This document shows positions 16,128-23,001 of a stretch of 28,160 nt of DNA, in pieces. The DNA is from Clostridiales bacterium (lineage in GTDB: Bacteria; Bacillota; Clostridia; Peptostreptococcales; Anaerovoracaceae): assembly GCA_012511395.1 (NCBI GenBank), contig JAAZGD010000073.1, positions 1 through 28,160 of the forward strand, written 5' to 3'. The notes beneath the pieces are model-generated. The model was not told the origin of the DNA and did not search any database. It saw only the letters and a list, made by a program, of their open reading frames with translations. A program made the position numbers and the translations under genes. Positions within the stretch are counted from its first letter, which is position 1. Every line of letters begins with the position of its first letter.

Positions 16128-16841
16128 ATGTATTACAGAATAATGGGAGTAGTGGCAGGACCTTTAGGATGGCTTTTAAGCTTCCTTTATGACTTCATTC
16201 AAAACTACGGAATTACTTTAATACTGTTTACTCTTGTTGTTAGGCTCTGTCTTTATCCGCTTTACGCAAAGCAGATTAAATCTACAGCAGGCATGGCAGC
16301 TATTCAGCCTAAAATGAAAGAGATTCAAAACAGATACGCCCATGACAAAGAAATGCTTAACATGAAAATGATGGAGCTATATAAGGAAGAAAAATTTAAT
16401 CCCATGGGAGGGTGTCTTCCCATGCTTATTCAGATGCCAATAATCTTTGGCCTTTTTGCGCTTTTGAGAAATCCTCTTATGTATATGAAGGACCCTCAGA
16501 TGATTGTGGCAGTTCACGAGGCGTTTTTGTGGGTATCGGATTTAGCGCAACCTGACAAGTGGGTTTTGCCTGTGGCAGCGGGGTTAACAACTTTCATTTC
16601 ATTTCAGCAAACTCAGGCCCAGCAGTCTCCTGACGGTCAAGGACAGATGGCCACCATGATGAAGGCTATGAAATACTTTTTCCCCGTCATGATCGTGTGG
16701 ATGGGAAGAACATTTCCGTCGGGGCTTACCTTGTACTGGTTCATAGGTACAGGTGTGCAGATTCTCTTTAATTTAAGACTTAATAAATTAAGAGCGAGAA
16801 TGAAAGCAGAAGCTGAGCTTAAACAGCAGAGAAAGTTATAG
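16128..16841 (+). CDS. yidC: Membrane protein insertase YidC (Oxa1 family)
   Basis: 237 aa; inserts membrane proteins with or without SecYEG. Transmembrane segments appear near residues 7-22, 29-46, 96-114, 146-160 and 186-218. The conserved arginine of the hydrophilic groove is R39 (LVVRLCLYPL). A cytoplasmic hairpin rich in M, K and E lies at 50-90. There is no cleavable lipoprotein signal, unlike Bacillus SpoIIIJ, which is not unusual in Clostridia. An AAGGAGG Shine-Dalgarno supports the start. Its stop codon lies inside the first of three 23-bp repeats. Confidence 0.95.
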   Translation: MYYRIMGVVAGPLGWLLSFLYDFIQNYGITLILFTLVVRLCLYPLYAKQIKSTAGMAAIQPKMKEIQNRYAHDKEMLNMKMMELYKEEKFNPMGGCLPMLIQMPIIFGLFALLRNPLMYMKDPQMIVAVHEAFLWVSDLAQPDKWVLPVAAGLTTFISFQQTQAQQSPDGQGQMATMMKAMKYFFPVMIVWMGRTFPSGLTLYWFIGTGVQILFNLRLNKLRARMKAEAELKQQRKL

Positions 16842-16906
16842 ATTAAGGAATCAAAGTAAAATAGATTAAGGCACCAAAGGGAAATAGGTTAAGGAACTAT
16901 AGGAAA
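16838..16906. repeat. Three tandem 23-bp repeats between yidC and jag
   Basis: Units at 16838-16860, 16861-16883 and 16884-16906 each begin ATAG(A/G)TTAAGG and end in an A-rich tail. The period is exactly 23 bp with no indels. The first unit includes the yidC stop codon, and the last ends 10 bp before the jag ATG. The function is unknown. Confidence 0.85.
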
Positions 16907-16916
16907 AGAGGGAAAA

Positions 16917-17726
16917 ATGAATTATTCGGAAAAATGGGGAAGCAGCGTAGAGGAAGCTGTAAAGCTGGCTTTGTCAGATCTGAAGGTTTCAATAGATGAG
17001 GTAGATGTTACAGTTTTAGAGGAGCCTACAAAAGGGTTTTTTGGAATCGGGAACAAACTGGCGAAGGTAAGAGTTGAAATAAAGAAAAAGGAGGAAAAGG
17101 AAAAACCTCCTTTAGAGAAGATAGATGCAGCAGAATATACAGAATACAAAGCTGATAAAGAAGAGAAAAAGGAAATAAAAAAAGAAGAGAGCGTAGAAGA
17201 AGAAAAGGTTCTTGATAAAAGCCATAAGAAGGAAGAAAGAATATTAGGCTTAGACGAAAGGCCTGAAAATCTTGTGGCACTAACAGACCATCCCGGCTTA
17301 AGATTTCTAAGGGATACCATAGAGAATATGGGGCTTAAGGTAGAAGCAAATGCCAAAGGAAACGAGGAGTTTGTTTTCATTGAGCTGACAGGAGAAGATA
17401 CGGGAACCATGATAGGCAAGAGGGGACAGACACTTGATGCTATTCAATATTTAACCAGCCTTGTGGTAAACAAGGGTAAAGAAAAGTATGTAAAGGTTGT
17501 GGTGGATGCTGAGAACTATAGAGCAAAGAGGGAAAGAACCTTGAGCCAGCTTGCCAACCGCCTTGCAGACAAGGCTGCAAAAAGTAAGAGGTCGGTGAAG
17601 CTTGAGCCTATGAATCCTTATGAAAGAAAGGTTATTCATTCAAGCTTGCAGAATCATCCTAAGGTCACCACAAGAAGCGAAGGTGAAGAACCGTACAGAA
17701 GGGTTATCATTGAACTGAAAAAATAG
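16917..17726 (+). CDS. khpB: RNA-binding protein Jag/KhpB (Jag-N, KH, R3H)
   Basis: 269 aa. The Jag-N domain occupies about 1-55, with the typical TKGFFGIGNKLAKVRV. A lysine/glutamate-rich linker follows (about 57-110), probably coiled or disordered. The KH domain has MIGKRGQTLDAIQYL from residue 165, and the C-terminal R3H domain contains YERKVIHSSLQNHPKV. KhpB pairs with KhpA to bind RNA and affects cell elongation in streptococci. It follows yidC as in most Bacillota. The GAGGG upstream serves as the Shine-Dalgarno, and a strong hairpin follows the gene. Confidence 0.94.
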   Translation: MNYSEKWGSSVEEAVKLALSDLKVSIDEVDVTVLEEPTKGFFGIGNKLAKVRVEIKKKEEKEKPPLEKIDAAEYTEYKADKEEKKEIKKEESVEEEKVLDKSHKKEERILGLDERPENLVALTDHPGLRFLRDTIENMGLKVEANAKGNEEFVFIELTGEDTGTMIGKRGQTLDAIQYLTSLVVNKGKEKYVKVVVDAENYRAKRERTLSQLANRLADKAAKSKRSVKLEPMNPYERKVIHSSLQNHPKVTTRSEGEEPYRRVIIELKK

Positions 17727-17744
17727 ATATACTCATGATTGATA

Positions 17745-17776
17745 GCTCGCAAAATATTTTTGCGGGCTTGTTTTTT
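17745..17776 (+). terminator. Intrinsic terminator between jag and mnmE
   Basis: GCTCGCAAAA pairs with TTTTGCGGGC over 10 bp (one T-G pair, 3-nt loop), followed by TTGTTTTTT. The mnmE Shine-Dalgarno comes immediately after, so mnmE is reached only by read-through or by a promoter inside jag. None is evident in the short gap. Confidence 0.85.
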
Positions 17777-17787
17777 AAAGGAAGAAA

Positions 17788-19155
17788 ATGAAGGAAAACA
17801 CTATTGTGGCAATAGCAACTCCCAGAGGAGAGGCAGGAATAGGAGTTATAAGAATATCGGGGCCTGATGCAAAGAGCCTTCTTCAAAGTGTTTTTGAACC
17901 AAAAAACAAAAAGGAAGTGGAGAACAGAAGGTTTACTTACGGTTACATAAAAGACGGTGACAGCCTTATAGATGAGGTGATGGCTGTTTTCATGAAGGGA
18001 CCGAACACATATACGAGAGAAGATGTCTGTGAAATACAAGCCCATAGCTCCCACGTTACTCTTAAGAAAATAATCAGTCTGTTAATTGAAAAAGGCGGGA
18101 GCCTGGCAGAGCCCGGTGAGTTTACGAAAAGGGCATTTCTTAAGGGGAGGCTGGACCTTCCTCAGGCGGAAGCTTTGATGGATTTAATATCATCTAAAAC
18201 AGAGCTGGCACATAAACAGGCTTTAAAGCAGCTTGGAGGCTTTACCTCCCATAAGCTTAATGAGGCTTTGGAAAGCTTAAAGGAAGTCCTTGTACAGATT
18301 GCAGTTTTAATAGAGTATCCTGAAGAGGATTTGGAAGACATTAATAAGGAGGAATTAAAAGAAAAAATTTCTCTCATTAAAGAAGAAATAAAGGACCTTA
18401 TAGACACCTTTAGCAGCGGAAGAATTTTAAGGGAGGGATTAAGGGTCTCTATTTTGGGGAAACCCAATGTGGGCAAATCATCTTTGTTGAATGCTCTTTT
18501 AAAGGAAGAAAGGGCAATTGTAACTGAAACTCCCGGAACTACAAGAGATACGATTGAAGAGCTTTTAGATATAGAGGGGATTCCTGTAAGGATTATGGAT
18601 ACGGCAGGTATAAGAGAAACAAAGAACCCTGTGGAAAAGGAAGGTGTAAAAAGGGCCAAGGAGAAAATTCAGGAGTCGGATCTTGTTGTTCTCCTTCTTG
18701 ACGGAAGCGTAGAAATAGAAAAGGAAGACAGAGAGATTTCAGAGCTTATTAAAGATAAAAAGTCCATTATTTTACTAAACAAAAGAGATCTGGGAAAAGC
18801 AGTTAACATAGAGGAAGCAAAACTGTTGTTTCCTGATTCACCTGTTATAGAGACAAGCATTACAGAGAGCATGGGCCTTAAGGAGCTTTTAGAGGAAATA
18901 GGTCTTATGGTTGAAAGGGAAGATGCGGAAAGTCTGGAGAAGGCAGTCATAACCAACATCAGGCATTACGAACTGTTAAAGAAGGCCATGGACAGCCTTG
19001 AGGACAGCCTTAAAGCAATAAAGGATAATCAGCCCCTTGATATTGTGGAGATAGATATTAAGGAAGGATTTTTAAGGATAGGAGAAATATTGGGAAGGAC
19101 TGTGAAGGAAGATATATTAAAAGAAATTTTTGAAAGGTTCTGCCTTGGGAAGTAG
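17788..19155 (+). CDS. mnmE: tRNA-modification GTPase MnmE
   Basis: 455 aa, the normal length. The N-terminal formyl-THF-binding domain begins IVAIATPRGEAGIGVIRISG. The G domain has the P-loop GKPNVGKS at 224-231, TPGTTRD (switch I), DTAGIRET (G3) and NKRDL (G4). The protein ends in CLGK, a variant of the usual CIGK with the functional cysteine kept. With MnmG it installs carboxymethylaminomethyl on wobble U34 of several tRNAs. It ends 1 bp before the mnmG ATG. The usual partner appears broken here. Confidence 0.96.
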   Translation: MKENTIVAIATPRGEAGIGVIRISGPDAKSLLQSVFEPKNKKEVENRRFTYGYIKDGDSLIDEVMAVFMKGPNTYTREDVCEIQAHSSHVTLKKIISLLIEKGGSLAEPGEFTKRAFLKGRLDLPQAEALMDLISSKTELAHKQALKQLGGFTSHKLNEALESLKEVLVQIAVLIEYPEEDLEDINKEELKEKISLIKEEIKDLIDTFSSGRILREGLRVSILGKPNVGKSSLLNALLKEERAIVTETPGTTRDTIEELLDIEGIPVRIMDTAGIRETKNPVEKEGVKRAKEKIQESDLVVLLLDGSVEIEKEDREISELIKDKKSIILLNKRDLGKAVNIEEAKLLFPDSPVIETSITESMGLKELLEEIGLMVEREDAESLEKAVITNIRHYELLKKAMDSLEDSLKAIKDNQPLDIVEIDIKEGFLRIGEILGRTVKEDILKEIFERFCLGK

Positions 19156-19156
19156 T

Positions 19157-21040
19157 ATGAGAAAATATGAAATGGGAGACTACGATGTGGTAGTTATAGG
19201 GGCAGGTCATGCAGGTTGTGAAGCAGCCCTTGCCTGCGCTCGCCTTGGAAAGAAAACCTTAATATTTTCTTCTCACCTTGAAGCAGTGGCCATGCTTTCC
19301 TGCAACCCTTCCATAGGTGGCACAGGAAAAGGCCACCTTGTGAGAGAGATAGATGCACTGGGAGGAGAGATGGGCATTGTTACGGATAAGACCTTAATTC
19401 AGTCAAAGATGTTGAACACGGCAAAGGGTCCTGCCGTTCACTCCTTAAGAGCACAAGCCGATAAAAATGATTACCATTAAACCATGAAGAAAACCTTGGA
19501 GAACCAGGAGAACCTTTGGTTAAAGCAAGGTGAAGCAGTGGACATAATAGTGGAAGATAATAAGGTTAAGGGTGTAGTCTTAAAGACGGGGGCTGTGTAT
19601 AAAGCAAAAGCGGTGATTATTGCCACGGGTACATTTTTAAGAGGCAGAATTTTTATTGGGGACAGAGTTTTTGAAGCGGGGCCTAACGGCCTTTCATCAA
19701 CGGTGGAGTTGTCAGATAATCTAAAGAAAAAAGGAATGAAGCTTCAAAGGTTTAAGACGGGAACTCCCGCAAGAGCTTTAGGAAAAAGCCTTGATTATAA
19801 TAAGATGGAGGAGCAAAAAGGAGATTCTGATATAGTCCCTTTCAGCTTTATGACAGATAAGATTGAAAGAGATCAGGTTTCCTGCTGGCTGTCCTATACA
19901 AATGAAAGAACCCATGAAATCATAAGAAATAATTTTGAAAAGTCGGCCCTCTTTGGAGGGCAGATTGAAGGAGTGGGTACAAGGTACTGTCCTTCCATTG
20001 AAGACAAGGTAAAGAGATTTGCTGACAAGGAAAGGCATCAGCTTTTTATTGAGCCGGAAGGCCTATATACGGATGAAGTATATATTCAAGGTATGTCCAC
20101 AAGCCTTCCTGAAGACGTGCAGCAGGAGTTTTATAAAACCATAGATGGGCTTGAAAATCTTGAAATAGTAAGGCCCGCTTATGCCATAGAGTATGACTGT
20201 ATAGATGCGGGTTACTTAAATTTAAACCTGGAATATAAGGAGATTGAAAACCTGTTTTGTGCCGGTCAATTTAACGGAAGCTCAGGCTATGAAGAAGCGG
20301 CAGCTCAAGGCTTAATGGCGGGGATAAATGCATCACTTAAGCTTGATGGGAAAGAGCCTTTTATTCTTGACAGAAGCGAAGGCTATATAGGCGTGTTAAT
20401 AGACGACCTTGTTACAAAAGGTTCCTTGGAGCCTTACAGGATTATGACATCAAGAGTAGAATACAGACTCTTATTAAGACAGGATAACGCAGACCTGCGC
20501 TTGACTGAAAAGGGACATGAAATAGGCTTGGTAACGGAAGAAAGATATGAAAGGTTTAAGAAAAAGAAGGAAGCAGTTTTAAGAGAAACGGACAGGCTTT
20601 TAAAAACAACGGTGGGGCCCGGGGAAATAAATCCTGTACTTATGGACAAAGACAGCTCCAAGGTTATTAACAGGATTTCTTTGGCAGAACTTTTAAAAAG
20701 GCCGGAAATCTCCTATGATTATTTAATAGGCTATTATCCTCCAAAGGAGCCTTTAACAAGAGATGAGAAGGACACGGTGGAGGTAAACATAAAGTATGAA
20801 GGCTATATTCAAAAACAGCAAAGCCAGATTGAACGGTTTAAAAAACTGGAGGGAATAAGCCTCTCTGAGGAAATACCCTATGAGGAGATAAAGGGCATTA
20901 GAATAGAAGCAAGACAAAAGCTTAATAAGGTTAAGCCTTTATCCATAGGTCAGGCTTCAAGGATTTCAGGAGTGTCTCCTGCTGATATAAACGTGCTTTT
21001 AGTTTATCTTGAAAAACGAAAAAGAGAAAAGAATAGATGA
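19157..21040 (+). pseudogene. mnmG: mnmG interrupted by one in-frame TAA
   Basis: The complete reading frame (627 sense codons plus one internal stop, the normal MnmG length) is kept from the ATG at 19157 to the TGA at 21038-21040, except for TAA at 19478-19480. The first part carries the FAD-binding GAGHAGCEAALA and the SCNPSIGGTGKGHL motif. The second carries FAGQFNGSSGYEEAAAQG and the RYCPSIEDK cysteine. Around the stop, LRAQADKNDYH-stop-TMKKTLENQ matches the family spacing, so no bases are lost; only one codon is wrong. The stop falls near residue 108. Reinitiation at the ATG 3 nt later (19484) would give a separate 518-aa piece lacking the FAD Rossmann segment. A sequencing error is a serious alternative. 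Confidence 0.85.
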
Positions 21041-21053
21041 AGGTATGGTCTAA

Positions 21054-22127
21054 ATGGAAATAGCAAAGCTTAACTTTAAGGATTTTAGAAATTACAGAAA
21101 CCTGACTTTGGAGCTTAATCCAAAAGTTAATATATTTATTGGAGATAACGCTCAAGGGAAAACCAATCTTCTGGAAGGGATTTACTTGTCCTCCCTTGGA
21201 AAATCCTTCAGGACCTCAAAGGACACCGAGATGATAAGGTTTGAAGCACCCTTCTTTAGAGTGGAGGTAACTGCTTTAAAAGACGGTGAAAGGCTTACTG
21301 TTGAGATTGCCCTTTCAGAGGATCAGAAGGCCATTAAGATAGACGGAGTAAAGGCTTTAAAAAGCTCCGAGCTTTTGCAACACATTTATACAGTAATCTT
21401 TTCTCCTGAGGATTTAAAAATAGTAAAGGATGAGCCTGAGAAAAGGAGAAGATTTATAGATAGAGAGATAAGCCTTTTAAAGCCTTCATACCTTAGAAAT
21501 TTAGCCAGCTATAAAAAAGCTTTGGCCCAAAGAAATGCACTTTTAAAGGAGAAAAAGGTAAAGGATGATGCTTTGGAGGTCTGGGATAAAAGCCTTTCAA
21601 ATTATGCAGAGCCTATAATAACGGACAGGGAAGAATATGTAAAGAAGCTGGAGGAGATATGCAGTAAGATTCACTATGATTTATCGGAAGGAAAAGAGGA
21701 TTTAAGAATTATCTATGAAAGAGGCATGGAAGGGAATCTTTATGAAGCCTTGAAGCATTCTATAAGAATTGACAGGTTAAGGGGGACTACCACAAAGGGC
21801 CCTCACAGAGATGATTTAAAGCTTTTAGTTAACGGGAAGGACTTAAGGAGCTTCGGCTCTCAAGGTCAGCAAAGGACTGCGGCATTAGCATTGAAGCTTT
21901 CCGAGCTTAAATTAATAAAGGAAGAGACTAAGGAGGAAGGCATCCTGTTGCTTGACGATGTGCTAAGCGAGCTTGATTCCAGAAGGCAGAAGTATTTGAT
22001 TAACACCTTAAAGGATGTTCAGGTATTTATTACATCTGCTGAGCTTTCAGAGGAGCTTAAAAGTATGCTTTCTAAAGGAAATGTGTATAAGGTTACTCAA
22101 GGGGAGGTTGTTTTACAAAATGATTAA
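21054..22127 (+). CDS. recF: DNA replication and repair protein RecF
   Basis: 357 aa, normal for RecF. Walker A GDNAQGKT is at 30-37, the ABC-type signature region reads SFGSQGQQRTAALALK, and Walker B is ILLLDDVLSELD. It is an SMC-like ATPase that helps load RecA at gaps with RecO and RecR. It starts 13 bp after mnmG, and its last 8 bp (ATGATTAA) overlap the next gene. In related bacteria recF follows dnaN; here it follows mnmG. Confidence 0.95.
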   Translation: MEIAKLNFKDFRNYRNLTLELNPKVNIFIGDNAQGKTNLLEGIYLSSLGKSFRTSKDTEMIRFEAPFFRVEVTALKDGERLTVEIALSEDQKAIKIDGVKALKSSELLQHIYTVIFSPEDLKIVKDEPEKRRRFIDREISLLKPSYLRNLASYKKALAQRNALLKEKKVKDDALEVWDKSLSNYAEPIITDREEYVKKLEEICSKIHYDLSEGKEDLRIIYERGMEGNLYEALKHSIRIDRLRGTTTKGPHRDDLKLLVNGKDLRSFGSQGQQRTAALALKLSELKLIKEETKEEGILLLDDVLSELDSRRQKYLINTLKDVQVFITSAELSEELKSMLSKGNVYKVTQGEVVLQND

Positions 22128-22752
22128 GAAAAGAATTGGAATTACTTTGTTTTTAGGGCTCCTTTTGGTGATGGCTGTAGCCTTTTCAGGCTGCGGCGGC
22201 AACACCGTGGAAAATGGGGAAGATGAGGTTGTGTACAAGTATGAAGGGATTCTCAACGGTGTTTTGGATATAGAGCATAACCCTGTGTATATTTCCTTTG
22301 AAACTTCCTATATGGATGAAAACGTACATGTGGACCTTTACATTAAAGATAATAATGTGAGAATTGATACGAAAGACAAAGAGGCAGGCATAGTAAGCCT
22401 CATAACAAACGAGGATGGGAACTTTGTAGTGTATAAAGACCATGGGTTATATGTGAAAACCTCGGAAAAAGCAGAAGCAGAGAATTTTTTCTCCTTCATA
22501 AAAAAGGATCTGGATAACTACGAAATAAGTGTGTCTTTAGAAGAGATGATGGGAGAAATGCTGGAAGCAGAAACCTTGAAGGGAGAAGAGGAAGAGATAA
22601 CCTTCTACTTTTTGGGGGATATTTGGGTTGCATTGTCCATAAATGACAAGGATTCCCAGACCTTGATGAATATAATAAGCGTAGGAAATGATGTGGAGGA
22701 TGATATATTTTTAGTAGATGAAAGCTTCAAGGATATGACAGGAGCTTTTTAA
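22120..22752 (+). CDS. Putative lipoprotein of unknown function
   Basis: 210 aa from the ATG overlapping the recF stop; GGGGAGG lies about 12 nt upstream. An earlier in-frame ATG inside recF would add an implausible N-terminus. The protein has a positively charged start (MIKKR), a hydrophobic stretch at 7-21 and a lipobox-like FSGC with the cysteine at 25, so it is probably lipid-anchored on the outer face of the membrane. The mature part is acidic, with alternating strand-like segments, and I recognise no family. It takes the place between recF and gyrB where many relatives have a small DUF370 (RemB) gene. A bidirectional-looking terminator follows. Confidence 0.8.
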   Translation: MIKKRIGITLFLGLLLVMAVAFSGCGGNTVENGEDEVVYKYEGILNGVLDIEHNPVYISFETSYMDENVHVDLYIKDNNVRIDTKDKEAGIVSLITNEDGNFVVYKDHGLYVKTSEKAEAENFFSFIKKDLDNYEISVSLEEMMGEMLEAETLKGEEEEITFYFLGDIWVALSINDKDSQTLMNIISVGNDVEDDIFLVDESFKDMTGAF

Positions 22753-22793
22753 AATAATATATCGAAATGTAGGGGTTTTTGTAAAAAAAACAG

Positions 22794-22818
22794 AAAGGCG
22801 AGAAAACTCGCCTTTTCT
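22794..22818 (+). terminator. Intrinsic terminator after the recF-lipoprotein genes
   Basis: AAAGGCGAG and CTCGCCTTT form a perfect 9-bp stem with an AAAA loop. The downstream tract is TCTATTG, modest for the plus strand. The A8 run just upstream would make a better U-tract for the minus strand, but no converging gene is present. Confidence 0.8.
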
Positions 22819-22923
22819 ATTGACATATATCTTGAAATATTAGAGGTGTTTTACCATAAAAAGAGCCGATTTAAGACAAGAAACAACAGGATATCGGTAT
22901 CATCGTCATTTTAAGATAATATG

Positions 22924-22952
22924 TTGTAAAATGTAGGGTTTTAAGGTACAAT
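22924..22952 (+). promoter_or_regulatory. Candidate gyrB-gyrA promoter
   Basis: TTGTAA (22924-22929) and TACAAT (22947-22952) are separated by 17 bp, about 50 bp before the gyrB ATG and downstream of the terminator. It lies within the second copy of an imperfect direct repeat. Confidence 0.6.
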
Positions 22953-23001
22953 ATGTAGTGTATGTCAGAAGGACATATAAGCAACCCTTAAGGAGAAAAA
23001 T

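Noticed and set aside
16922..17419. 165-codon open frame on the minus strand opposite jag
   Set aside because: It is the mirror of the A/G-rich jag coding strand, which gives Ser/Phe/Leu-rich translations. It has no Shine-Dalgarno and no family motif, and jag is certain.
18162..18659. 165-codon open frame on the minus strand opposite mnmE
   Set aside because: Serine-rich shadow of a well-supported gene, with no start signals or recognisable domains.
22015..22119. Extended N-terminus of the lipoprotein from an ATG inside recF
   Set aside because: The extension would bury the signal peptide. The ATG at 22120 gives a normal lipoprotein start, has a Shine-Dalgarno and overlaps the recF stop neatly.
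22820..22825. Perfect TTGACA after the terminator, as a possible gyrB -35 box
   Set aside because: No acceptable -10 hexamer lies 15-19 bp downstream. The TTGTAA-N17-TACAAT pair closer to gyrB is better.
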